Assembly (NCBI GenBank): GCA_009763385.1
Contig: CM019824.1
Span: 147,319,705-147,383,704, forward strand
DNA: 64,000 nucleotides
From: Coix lacryma-jobi var. lacryma-jobi
Taxonomy: Eukaryota > Streptophyta > Magnoliopsida > Poales > Poaceae
Direction of reading: 5' to 3'
Below are positions 1 through 10,001 of the stretch, one piece after another (the first letter of the stretch is position 1; every line of letters begins with the position of its first letter). The notes under the pieces are model-generated. The model made no database searches and was not told where the DNA came from. It saw nothing but the letters and a program-made list of their open reading frames with translations. The position numbers and the translations under genes are program-made.

Positions 1-1085
1 CTTCTCTCCCACATCCCTGCTGTAGCGATCCTGAGATCCACAGAGTTGAGAACAATACCTCTGTGCCCGTGAGATTTTGAGGAAGTGAGACCGTAATCTC
101 ACTATTGTAGCGTGTGGTAGCCACACGGTTGCAATTTTGTGGCTGTGATTCGTGTTTTGATTGTGTTCTTCGCGGATTACTTTTCTCCACGTTTTTTCCG
201 TCGATCGATCTCTTTGCTCGGTTCATCTTTTGCGAATCCGTTTGAACTGAGTTGTTCTAGATCGTGAGGCACTTGTTTCAATCGAAGGAATTCACCTCTA
301 ACCTCACGAGCTAGCAGATCGAGCGATTTTCGTTTCGGGTTAAGTTTTTCTCCTTTCCCCCGAATTTCTTCGATTCATCGATTTGGAGATAGGTTCGAGC
401 CATGATCTCTTAGAGATAGCTCACTATCCTCCTTGTGACTCCTCTCACCAAGGTTGAACCCTAGTGGTTTTGTTTTGGGTGAGATCGAGTTGATTCGGTG
501 GTCGGACTGCTCAAAGTCGGGGTGACCGGACGCTCTCTGATCATCGACTGGACGCTCCTTGTGAGTCCGGTCGTTGAAGGCCAAGCAGAAACACTTTTCG
601 CGTGATCGACCGGACTCTCTGTTTTCGCTAGAACCGGACGCACTGTGGTTACTGTTCACCTGCGTTTTGAGTTGACCGGACGCTAAGTGTTCCGACCGGA
701 CGCTCTGACTCCGTGAGTCCGGTCCAACACAGAGAGCTCCCAAAACGGTTTTCACACGACCGGACGCGTCCGGTGGTGCTTGACCGGACACAGGCAGAGT
801 CCGGTCAGTGCTGGTTTTGCGCAGTCTCGTCCGCAGTTTGTCCGTTCGTTGACGGATTTTGTTTTCGTCTTTTGTGTTGAGTTTCTAGGGTTGTATAGTG
901 TCCCGCTATGCTTCTCGGAGGCATCCACCCTACATCTAGGGTCGTGGACATTTGCAAGCTCTAGGTTTGCTCTTGGGGTTGATTCTCGGGACAATGGCAA
1001 CAAGTTTCCGAAAGGAAAATTTGAAGCTCCCATTCACCCCCCCCCCCCCCTCTGGTCGCTTTCTGGTAGCATTCTCGGTCCTTCA
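1..1085 (+). repeat. Partial LTR of a Sirevirus-like copia element
   Basis: This stretch is recognisably similar to 4260-5514. Shared landmarks are the block around 60-140 (matching about 4315-4390), the C-tract near 1038-1052 (matching 5468-5480) and the terminal ..TCTCGGTCCTTCA. The window opens inside the LTR, so its start is missing. Many substitutions and indels separate it from the copy at 3378-5514, and its central motif cluster is different (ACCGGACGC-type). It is therefore probably not the young partner of that LTR. Right after its end there is no PBS; the sequence jumps straight into reverse transcriptase/RNase H coding. Sirevirus assignment is inferred from the LTR layout and the polypurine repeats downstream. 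Confidence 0.75.
515..800. repeat. GC-rich ACCGGACGC / GTCCGGT motif cluster in LTR
   Basis: About ten copies of (A/G)CCGGACGC or its complement-like half GTCCGGT occur in under 300 bp, CpG-dense against an AT-rich surround. Clustered CpG-rich inverted motifs in LTRs are known in Sireviruses such as Opie and Ji. The cluster occupies the position of the different GCGGACAGTCCGC cluster in the LTR at 3378-5514. A regulatory role is inference. Confidence 0.6.
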
Positions 1086-1763
1086 GCTGTGGACCAGAAG
1101 GAGTACCGGAGTATGACCAGATCACTTCTCTACCTGACGGCGACACGCCCGGACATCCAGTTTGTGGTGTGTCTATGCGCGCGATTTTAGTCGTCGCCGC
1201 GCACTTCTCTCCGTCAGGTGGTCAAGCGCATAATGAGGTACTTATCCTTCACTCCAGAATTTGGGATTTGGTATTCTGCTTCCTCCACCCTCTCGCTTTG
1301 TGGTTATTCCGATGCCGATTTTGCTGGTTGCCGTATTGATCGCAAGTCCACTTCTGGGACTTGCCAGTTTATTGGTTCTTCTCTTGTATCGTGGTCTTCT
1401 CGCAAGCAGTCTAGTGTCGCCCAGTCTACCACGGAGGCTGAGTATGTTGCTGTGGCTAGCTACTGTTCCAAGTTACTCTGGATGATGGCCACTTTGCGTG
1501 ATTTTGGTCTGAGCTTTTCTCGTGCTCCCTTGATTTGTGACAGCACGAGTGCCATTAGCGTTGCTAAGAACCCCGTGCTGCACTCGAAGACCAAACACAT
1601 TGATGTGCGCTTTCATTTTCTGTGAGACCACTATGAGAAGGGTGATATCGACCTTCGTCATGTCGATATTCATCATCAGTTGGCTGATATTTTCACCAAG
1701 CCGTTAGACCAATCAACTTTTGCTAGGTTGAGAGGTGAGCTTGGTGTGTGTTTCCCGTTTTAG
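1086..1763 (+). pseudogene. Ty1/copia pol remnant: end of RT and RNase H
   Basis: In one frame this encodes the end of a copia reverse transcriptase (DQKEYRSM, LLYLTATRPDI) followed by RNase H: SDADFAGC, the STTEAEYVA acidic motif, CDSTSAISVAKNP, then KTKHIDVRFHF and a C-terminal LADIFTKPL. Order and spacing match the pol C-terminus of plant copia elements. Two in-frame stops break it. TAG at 1189-1191 stands where family members usually have Gln, and TGA at 1624-1626 stands where Arg is expected. The frame ends at TAG 1761-1763. Everything upstream (gag, protease, integrase, most of RT) is absent, so this is a dead remnant. Confidence 0.9.
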
Positions 1764-2763
1764 ATGGGGGAAACATTTTGGATCTTGTATCATAAACTGA
1801 CTTTTCGTTTCTCTTTGTTTCTTCTTTTGGTATCTTTTTGCATCTTTTCTGCATTTCATTTTGCATACGCTTTTACATTCTGAGCTTCATGGATATATTC
1901 GTTAGAATGTAATTATGCTCTGTGTAGTGTATGCTCCGATGCTTTATGTCAATATGTGTAGCTTATGCTCTTACTGATCACTAATACATGCTATGAGCTG
2001 AGCTATTTTAAATGGTGAACTTGTTTAATGAACTTAAAACCTGAAAATGTTCACCATCGAGATGTGCAACTTGTGTGTGTAGAATGTGTTGAAATCACTT
2101 GTGCTTCTCATATATGCTAGGTTGCTATGTCTCTAGTTCTGAGTCATTTACTTGCTTGGTCTGTTCATATACGGCTTTAATTTTGAACCAAGTCAAGTAA
2201 TTTGGAAAGATCGAGATGGGATTGCTTGTCAACACATCACAGTTTCGAGACTGTTTCCCATTGCACTTTGAGTTAAACTTGAGCTGTGTAGTGTATGACC
2301 GAAACTGTTGCTTTAAGCTTCTGATTGCTTCTGCATAGGCTTCGCACAGTTGAAAAGTTAGGCAAGACAAGCTTTCAACCTCTCGCACTCACATGCTGAA
2401 ATTTAAACTTGTGTAATTTAACCGCTGCAACTCCGATAAAATCTGGATACACAAGTCTATGTTTCATTCTATAGCATGATGATTGAACTTTGCTAGGGGT
2501 AGTTCACCTTGTATACATGTTTAGCACTTGTTTGACTTCCTGTCTATACTTGTCTAGTGCTATTTTGATGGTGACTCCTTTTTGGCTAAAATTGCTCACT
2601 TTGCTCATATGTTCATATTTCATAAGTGGTGATCAGTTTGAGCCTTTCCTAGCATGTGTGCTTCAGTTGCGTCATTGGACTTATACTGTGTAGAGCATCT
2701 TTGCATTCTCTTGACTATATTCCTGAAGCTGCTAACTTGCATTGTGACTCATATGCATTTTGG

Positions 2764-2946
2764 AAGGGGGAGAACCTCTCTTGTTGGCACTTTTGATGGT
2801 GCATTTTCTGAGGGGGAGAAAATTGCTTTCGGTTCCTTATGCTTGATGGTGCATTTTCAACTAAGGGGGAGAATTTGCAAATCATATGCTTCCTTGAGTC
2901 CAACTAAGGGGGAGTGTTTTAGTTGTGTGCACTATTCGAGGGGGAG
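2764..2946 (+). repeat. Five repeated polypurine motifs (A/G)AGGGGGAG
   Basis: Copies start at about 2764, 2811, 2863, 2906 and 2938, each reading (A/G)AGGGGGAG. Similar purine runs are documented upstream of 3' LTRs in Sireviruses and resemble the plus-strand priming tract. A further related run, AAGGGGCAG at 3367, directly precedes the 3' LTR. Confidence 0.75.
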
Positions 2947-2979
2947 TTTGACCGTAAGGTGTTGGTTTCGAGCCTTCTT

Positions 2980-3230
2980 GCTAGTTGTGTTGAGCCTCTG
3001 TGCCTCTATCTTGAGGGACTGGCATTTTGCTTCGATTTTTCAAATTGGCATTTGCTAGCGGTGTTGAGCCTGTTCTACCTCTTCTTGAGGGCTAGCTTTG
3101 TTTGGCTTGATGTTCAGTTGATTTTCCAATTGGTGTCGAGTTTTCCTGCTAGCGGTGTTGAGCCTGTTCTACCTCTTCTTGAGGGCTAGCTTTGCTTTGC
3201 TTGGTTGCGTCGAGCCGTTGCCCATGTCTT
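2980..3230 (+). repeat. Imperfect tandem repeat, about 94-bp period, three copies
   Basis: Two copies starting near 3054 and 3148 share a block of nearly 50 identical bases (gctagcggtgttgagcc and what follows) at a 94-bp period. A shorter, diverged copy begins near 2980. It lies inside the noncoding spacer of the Sirevirus remnant; no function is evident. Confidence 0.7.
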
Positions 3231-3365
3231 TGGGAACCAAGTTGTTCTGCTCTTTCCACTTGACCTTCTTCGGCTTTGCTATGTTTTTGGGTCATTTGGC
3301 CGAGTTTTCTCTCTTCCTTCCTTCTTCTTATTATGATTTGTGTTGGTAGTTGACAATGCACTCAT

Positions 3366-3377
3366 CAAGGGGCAGAT
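3366..3377 (+). promoter_or_regulatory. Polypurine tract of the left Sirevirus
   Basis: The run AAGGGGCAGATT lies directly before the inferred 3' LTR start and follows a stretch resembling the pre-LTR sequence of Sireviruses. It would prime plus-strand DNA synthesis. One G of the usual AAGGGGGAG is C here. Confidence 0.6.
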
Positions 3378-3760
3378 TGCGGATACAAGGGTGTATGTCG
3401 AGTCTCTGAGTGATGAGTGATTGTCAACTGGGATAATGCGCATGTTCTTTGGCTTGTGTTGTGCAGGTGTCGAGCACGGAGACAGTGATCAAAGGCAAGG
3501 TGAAGGTCAAGTAGAGACGTGTCGTGCCGATGGACCGGGAGTGGCGAAGGGCGGACGTGAGGCTTGGACTGAGGGACCGGTGGCCCAAGGATTAGCTGTG
3601 GTGGCTGGCAGCCTGGGACAGCGATGAGCGGAGACTTGCGGGCACGGTGTTGCTCGGGTCGAGGACCTGGGGACATGTGTCGGTGGACGGGGTGCACGAG
3701 CGGTGCATCCCCTCTACAGCTTCAGTTTGGTGGTAGAGCCAGAGAAAAACCATCGGGTGG

Positions 3761-3994
3761 ACGGTTTCCAGGTTTGGACCTCAAAACCTGGGTGCTGATG
3801 GTTTCCGAGTTTGGCCACAAAACTCGGGCTGAGGACGGTTTCCAGGTTTGGGCCTCAAAACCTGGGTGCTGCGGGTTTGTAGAGTTTGGGCCACAAAACT
3901 CAGGCGCGGGTGGGCTGGTTTCCCAGTTTGGGACTCAAAACCGGGGGTTGGCTGTGAAGGCTGGTTTCCCGGTTTGGGCCACAAAACCGGGGGT
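3761..3994 (+). repeat. Tandem hairpin repeat, six units of 37-46 bp
   Basis: Six consecutive units each contain a short inverted repeat of the form GGTTTGG-(A/G)CC(T/A)C-AAAACC, for example in units beginning near 3764, 3801, 3838, 3875, 3919 and 3963. Stem sequences change together: AGGTTT pairs with AAACCT, GAGTTT with AAACTC, CGGTTT with AAACCG. Covarying stems suggest that the inverted repeat, not the primary sequence, is kept. It lies in the U3-like part of the LTR. Confidence 0.75.
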
Positions 3995-4792
3995 GCGACG
4001 TCCGGGAAAAGGACGGCAGAGCGGTGGCGGCACGTGGCGGCAATCGGGAGGTTGCGTCAAAGCAACGCTACGAGTTGTGCGGGTGTGGCCGTCGGATCCA
4101 CCTACCATCGAGTTGGTCCAGAATAACCTTAGGGTTTAGCTGGTTCGCTCTGTAAGTAGTTAGGGGTAGAGTGGGAATTAGGAATAGTTAGAATTAGGAT
4201 AAGTAGGGGGAGACACCCACCTCCCCATCATCTCAGTCATTTGCTCTTTGCACTTAGGGTTTCCTGCTCTCCCAATCCCCTGTTGTAGCTAGCTGAGATC
4301 CGCAGAGAACCATACCTCTGTGTACTGGAGATTTTGAGGAAGTGAGGCTGTAACCTCACTGTTGTAGCGTGTGGTAGCCACACGGTTGCAGATCGATGTG
4401 TTGATTCGTGTTTTGGTTCGTGTTCTTCGCGTTCTTCGTTTCTCCGTGATTTTCCCGTCACTCGATCTCCTTCTCTACTGCGTCTTTGCGAAATCCGTTT
4501 GAATCAACTTGTTCGTTTTTGAAAGGAGATCATTTCCACTGAAGGAATTCATCTAACTCCTCACGAACAAGTAGATTGGGTTGATTTCGTTTTCGTGGCG
4601 CTTTTTCGGTTCATATTCCTCCCCTTTCGATTTCCCGGTGTTTGAGTTGATTTGAGTGGATGATTTCTTGGGGATAGTCTTCTAACTACTCCGTGATCAT
4701 CCTCTCTAAGTTTGGGAACGTGGGATTTTGGTTTAATCGATTTGGAGAAGATTTGGGTGAAGGGCGACCAAAATCGCCCTCACAGGGAGTTG

Positions 4793-5110
4793 GCGGACAG
4801 CCAGGTCAGTGGCTGCGGGTCTCGGTCGTGTTACTGTTCCTTGACCGGCGGACAGTCCACCGAAGGAACTCGCGGACAGTCCGGGAGTCGTCCAGGGACT
4901 GTTCAGCAGCTTCGCTGTTTTGGTATTTGACCGGCGGACAGTCCGCCATTGTTTTTCGCGGACAGTCCGGGAACTGTCCAGGGAACTTCAGCAGCACTGC
5001 GGTTTTGCTCGTTTGGCCAGCGGACAGTCCGCAACCTGAGCCCGGACAGTCCGCCACTGGGCAGACAGTCCGCGACCGTACTGCCGGACAGTCCGGGACT
5101 TGGCTGAAGG
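4793..5110. repeat. GCGGACAGTCCGC palindrome cluster in LTR
   Basis: About a dozen copies or halves of GCGGACAGTCC(G)C occur in roughly 300 bp, such as at 4851-4858, 4874-4882, 4934-4942, 4960-4968, 5021-5029 and 5043-5051. This matches the known CpG-rich palindromic LTR motifs of maize Sireviruses (CCGGACNGTCCG type). Its function is not established. Confidence 0.75.
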
Positions 5111-5515
5111 CTCTGGTTTAGTGCGTTTGCTCTCCCGGCTTGTTCGCTTGGTTTCCGGATTTCTCGTTTGATCCTAGAGTTGACCAAGGAACCTCTTTAG
5201 ATATCTTTGCTACTTGTTAGCATAGGTATTTGGGGACATCTCGACATAGCCATCTATCTACGTTCGGGACTTGGTCTTTGAGGGACGAACTTGCTCCGGT
5301 GCTTTTGCCATTTGGTTTGCTATTGCTTTATGGTGCCTCGTTGTGATCCTAGGGATCATCCACCCTCTTCCAAGGGTCATGGGCATCATGGTTTTGGTCA
5401 AAGCTTCTTGGGTTGATTTTGGGACAATTGGCCAAAGTTTCGAGAGAAATTTTTGAGCTCCCATTCACCCCCCCCCCCCTCTGGTCGCCTTGCTAGTCCT
5501 TTCTCGGTCCTTCAT

Positions 5516-5521
5516 TATAAA
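5516..5521 (+). promoter_or_regulatory. TATA box for the antisense gene
   Basis: TATAAA sits 113 bp upstream of the ATG at 5634, giving a plausible short 5' leader. It lies two bases from the end of the Sirevirus LTR, so any elements upstream of it have been replaced by that LTR. Confidence 0.5.
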
Positions 5522-5633
5522 CGAATCGCCTTCTGCAACCTTGACTAGCACTTGCAGTTACTCATCTTCGCCTACGTCTCCTCGCTTCCCCTTGTTGGCT
5601 CAACTCGAAAGAAAAAACCCCAATCCTGTAGCA

Positions 5634-6470
5634 ATGGCGAACGGCGATGACCGCGGCAAGCGACCTGCTGAAGGAGAAGCGGAGGGCAGCCAAGCACCGC
5701 AACGCCGGCGCCATGGGTAAGAATCGGCTATCCTGCCCCCTTGCAATCTCTATTCCCATGTTTGTCCATTGTTTCGATTTCGATTCTCCTCTTACTTTTA
5801 GGATAAGATTCATCTCCAGCAACCAAGGCCATCTCCTTCTCCAATCTGGAACTCCATCATCCGGGTCTTCCAAATCCTCTGACTCTTCAGATTCTTCTTC
5901 AGATTCCTATTACTCCGACCGGTGGAACCACCGTGACGCCTGCCACTTCAAGGAGGAACGGGACAAGGCCCGAGAGGAGTTAAGCGAGGTCTCCAAATAG
6001 TATGGCATCGACCAACTTGATTGGGAGGATCAGCGGAAACAATTCTGCGATGCAATCTCAGGTTAGAAAAAATCTCCACTTGATTCCTATTTTTCTCTAA
6101 TCGGACTCGTTTGTCTGATGTATTCCCTTTTCGTTCAGCATTATCAGCAGAGGTTGAGCGCCTGAAGATTGCGGGAACCAGGGTGGCCGACAATGTGAAC
6201 GCCCAGGGGGAAACCGTGGAGGCGCGCCTTGATGATGCGATCAGCCGTGTCGATCAAGTTGCCATTCATGGCGTACACCATGGCGTCACCTTGGGGCTGG
6301 CGGCGATGTCCACCCAGACGCACGAGGACTTCTCCGTCATGCCGACTGGCTTCCATGGCGGCGAGCTTCCAGAGGATATCGAAGATCTCCTGGAAAATTA
6401 TGAAGATCATGCGACCGTGCTCGCCCAGGCTTCTGACGCTCAATCTGTCTTGAACAGGTTATTTGATTAG
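5634..6470 (+). pseudogene. Antisense three-exon gene (aORF) of the Tat element, one nonsense codon
   Basis: Three exons join in one frame: 5634-5716, 5802-6061 and 6139-6470, with GT-AG introns of 85 and 77 bp (donors GTAAGA and GTTAGA). They would encode about 224 residues: a short basic/acidic N-terminus, a Ser-rich stretch (about residues 45-65), then a charged, helix-prone C-terminal half with an acidic patch (ELPEDIEDLLENYEDH). One in-frame TAG (5998-6000) breaks exon 2; the frame continues on both sides of it. The gene is opposite in strand to pol. I recognise no known domain. Antisense ORFs in this place are an established Tat feature, but the splice structure here is my prediction. 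Confidence 0.7.
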
Positions 6471-6695
6471 TAGTCTGTACTTAGGAGCCTTTTGTAAAAC
6501 ATCTGCATCCGTAAAATGCTTGTCTGTGACTCCCGTCTCCCGAATTACCGAAAGCAAAATCCTCGTATGATATCATCTTCATTAGGTTAAGCTGATATTT
6601 TTTGCTCTAAAGGCGACATATGTCATGTCGGCTGTTCACACATTTTTTCTGCTAAAGGCGATGTTCCTCATCGGCTATCTTACTGCATATGATTC

Positions 6696-9600
6696 TCATG
6701 TACCAATCTCCATGCGGGGGTGAAACTTCTTAAGAAATCTTCCATTAATCGCTCTAGAAAACTCTTCCCCCAGCAAAGTCTTCAAAATATATGCGTTGCC
6801 AGGCACATGCCTTATTACTCGAAAAGGACCTTCCCAATTTGGAGGCCATTTGCCGAATGCTTTGTCCTTCGCTCCGATAGGCAACACAACCTTCCAAACT
6901 AAATCTCCCTCTTCAAAGTGTTTTTCCTTGACCTTTTTGTTGTAATACCTGGCAACACGCAATTTATTCTTCTTTATACTTTCCAATGCCTTAAGACGAA
7001 CCAGGTGCAGATCTTCTAGTTCGTTCATCACTAAACTCTCATAATCTTCCTTTCTTAACTCATTCTGAAACATAACTCACCTTGAACTCAATTGTAACTC
7101 CCAGGGTAACACAGCACAATGTCCATAAACCAACTCGTAGGGAGATACTTGAGTAGATCCATGACATGTCATTCGGTAAGCCCATAATGCTTCACTTAAA
7201 ACCGAATGCCATTTTTCGGTTTCTCATCAATCTTCTTCTGGAAAATCTTAATCATAATCTTATTTGATGCTTCGGCTTGACCATTGGCTTGCGCGTAATA
7301 AGGAGAAGAATTACATAGCTTGATCCCCATTTCTTCAGCAAAATCACAAAATTTGGATGATGTAAACTGGGTCCCTTGATCCGTAGTCATAGTTTGAGGA
7401 ATCCCGAACCTGTGAATTATATGCTCTTTGACAAAATTGATCATGTTCTCTGATGTAACCTTCTTCAAAGGCACAGCCTCAACCCATTTAGTAAAGTAGT
7501 CTGTAGCCAATAGTATGAATTTGTGTCCTTTACTGGAAGGAGGATGAATTTGACCAATCAAATCTATAGCCCATCCTCTAAATGGCCACGGCATGATAAT
7601 TGGATTCATGGCCGATGCTAGAACTCTCTGAACATTCCCGAATCTTTGACAATCTTGACATCCCTTATAATATTCAAAACAATCCTCGAGCATAGTCGGC
7701 CAAAAATAACCGGTCCTTCTCATTATCCATTTCATTCGGTAGGCCGATTGATGTGCGCCACATAATCCTTCATGTACCTCATACATCAGCTTCTTGGCTT
7801 CTTCTTGGCTTAGACACTTCAGGAGCACCCCATCTATGGATCTATAGTACAACTGACTGTCAAGAAGTGCAAACTTGATAGCTTTATATCTGATCTTTCG
7901 AGAAACCTTCTGTGATGGATTTTTTAAGTATTCGGTAATTTCTTTCCTCCAATCATCAACCATATGACCTCCATCCAAAGCAAGAACTTCTTGATCCTCC
8001 CGATATCCTGAAGCAACTTGAGCCAATTTATTTGCTTCTTCATTACGCCCCCTAGGGATATGATGTAAAGTTGCTATCCGGAAACATTTCAAAAGCTCTT
8101 GACATTCTTCATAATATTCTCTCAATATGTCACTTTTACATTCATATTGACCAATCAACTGGTTGATGACTAACTCAGAATCCCCAAAGATTTCGACAGC
8201 AATAGCTTTTATTTCCACAAGAAGTCGAAGTCCTCTGAGCAAAGCTTCATATTCTGCTTGGTTGTTGGTAACATAAGACCCAATGGGGATAGCATACTTG
8301 AAAGTTAATCTTCGTGGAGAAATCAAGAAAATACCAACACCACCACCCTTGCTGCAAGATGAGCCATCAAAAAACAATGTCCAAGGTGCAATATTCACTA
8401 TGTCAGCAGAAGGATCACGATGATGAGTAACAAAATCGGCAATAACTTGACCTTTCACTGCCTTTGCCGACTCGTATCTCAGATCAAATTCTGACAATGC
8501 TAAAATCCACTTGCCGATTCTACCGTTTAGAATAGGCATTGACAGCATATGTTTTATTACGTCAAATTCAGAAATTATTTTGCATTCGGCATCCAACAAG
8601 TAATGCCGAAACTTGGTGCATGAGTAATACACACATAAACAAAGCTTCTCCGTGGTTGAATATCTCGTTTCTGGATCTAACAGTGTTCGGCTAAGGTAGG
8701 CTATTACTCTTTCTTTCTCTTCAAATTCTTGCATAAGAGCCGATCCTATTGTCAGCCCATCAGCTGCCACATACAATTTGAAAGGCTTACCAAACTGAGG
8801 AGGTATTAATACTGGTGGTGCTTTCATATATTCTTTAATTTCATCAAAAGCTTTCTGTTGCACGTCACCCCATATGAACTTTTGATCTTTCTTAAGCTTC
8901 AGCAATGGAGAAAAAGGCAAAACTCTCTCGGACAAGCCAGATATGAATCTCCTTACAAAATTAATCTTGCCAAGCAACGACTGCAACTCTGTGAGGTTGG
9001 TTGGAGGGACAACTTGGTCTATTGCCTCCATGCTTTTCTTTCCTACTTCAATTCCTCCTTTATGGATCAGAAACCCTAAAAATTCTCCTGCCGAAACTCC
9101 AAAAGCACATTTGTTTGGATTCATTCTCAAACCATGCTTTCTTGTGCACTCCAAAGTTTTCCTTAAATCAGCCAAATGCCCTTCGTGATCTCTGGACTTC
9201 ACAACCACATCATCAATATAAATTTCCACGATCTTGTCGATTAGTTCATGAAAAATGTAATTCATGGCTCGTTGATAAGTTGCACCGGCATTCTTCAACC
9301 CGAATGTCATAACAACCCATTCAAACAGGCTGATATGACCAGGGCATCTAAAAGCTGTTTTTGAAACGTCTTCTATTGCCATAAAGATCTGGTTGTATCC
9401 AGCGTTACTGTCCATAAAGCTGATGACTTCGTAACCAGCCGCTGCATCAATAAGCAATTCGGCAACCGGCATCGGGTAACTATCTATTGGAGTAGCTTTA
9501 TTGAGATCCCTAAAATCAATGTAGACCCTCATCTTACCATTCTTCTTGTACACCGGAACTATGTTTGAGATCCAATCTGCATATCTACACTGCCGAATGA

Positions 9601-9963
9601 AATTTGCTTTCAATAATCTCTCGACCTCTTTCTTTACATCGGCTAGTACTTCTTCCTTGAAAATCTTTCGAGGAGGTTGTTTGTAAGGACGATACCCAGG
9701 TTTGATCGGTAGTCGATGCTCAACAATAGAGCGATCTAACCCAGGCATCTCTGTGTAATCCCAAGCAAAACAATCTTTGAACTCCTTTAAAAGATTTATC
9801 AATTCCAGTCTATATTCTAGATCCAAATTTGCACTGATATATATCGGCCTTGCTTCAATTCCATCACTAATATTTACTTCTTCTAATTTATCAGCCGACA
9901 TGAAGCCTTGTCCCAATTTTCCTTTGTTTCTGTCAATTGGGTTGTTCTCAGTTTCAGGCATTC
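6696..9963 (-). pseudogene. Tat-type pol: RT, RNase H, integrase (no gag/protease)
   Basis: From about 9963 to 7196 one uninterrupted frame carries the RT linker (KLGQGFMSADKLEE), RT with VYIDFRDLNKA, FMDSNAGYNQI and an intact YIDD, then RNase H (LFFDGSSCSKGGG, NNQAEYEALLRG) and integrase with HHCC zinc site (HEGLCGAHQS, CQDCQRFGN) and DDE residues in AIDLIGQIHP, TTDQGTQF and GQAEASNK. A one-base loss in an A-run near 7211-7216 shifts the frame, and a TGA (7078-7080) interrupts the shifted frame. The integrase C-terminus (ARYYNKKVKEKHFEEGDLVW, then FGKWPPNWEGPF) follows to 6696. The open frame continues upstream through the leader into the LTR to 10219. RT and RNase H look intact; integrase is broken. 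Confidence 0.92.
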
Positions 9964-9981
9964 TTGAAACGAAGTGGTCCC

Positions 9982-9996
9982 ACCGGACGTGCCAAA
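9982..9996 (-). promoter_or_regulatory. Primer-binding site of the Tat element
   Basis: Just inside the LTR end (minus strand ..CGTCAACA, a short spacer, then TTTTTGGC) lies TGGCACGTCCGGTGG. Position and the TGG start fit a tRNA 3'-end complement. The equivalent place in the plus-strand Tat element (33230-33245) reads TGGCGACTCCACTGAG, so the two elements use different primer sites. The primer tRNA is not assigned. Confidence 0.6.
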
Positions 9997-10001
9997 AAGT
10001 G

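Larger units (their letters stand above)
1764..3365 (+). other. Sirevirus 3' noncoding region between pol and 3' LTR
   Basis: No coding frame longer than chance is seen over 1.6 kb. The region is T-rich and contains five purine runs of the form aagggggaga (2764-2946) and an imperfect tandem repeat (2980-3230). A long noncoding spacer with repeated polypurine motifs between RNase H and the 3' LTR is a known Sirevirus hallmark and is the main basis for the lineage call. Confidence 0.7.
3378..5514 (+). repeat. 3' LTR of the left Sirevirus
   Basis: It starts TGCGG right after the polypurine tract and ends TCGGTCCTTCA, the same terminus as the LTR part at 1-1085. About 2.1 kb is long but within Sirevirus range. 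It contains a hairpin repeat array (3761-3994) in the U3-like part and a CpG-rich palindrome cluster (4793-5110). The left boundary is inferred from the PPT because the partner LTR is incomplete. At the right the sequence passes directly into the antisense gene region of the Tat element, so this Sirevirus appears inserted there. The TSD cannot be tested because the 5' end lies outside the window. Confidence 0.75.

Noticed and set aside
752..1190. Open frames in the left LTR on both strands
   Set aside because: They run through noncoding LTR and the GC-rich motif cluster. Only the last part of the plus frame is real RT coding and is reported as such.
8858..9312. Plus-strand frames opposite the Tat RT
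   Set aside because: They are shadows of the minus-strand pol frame, with no conserved domain.
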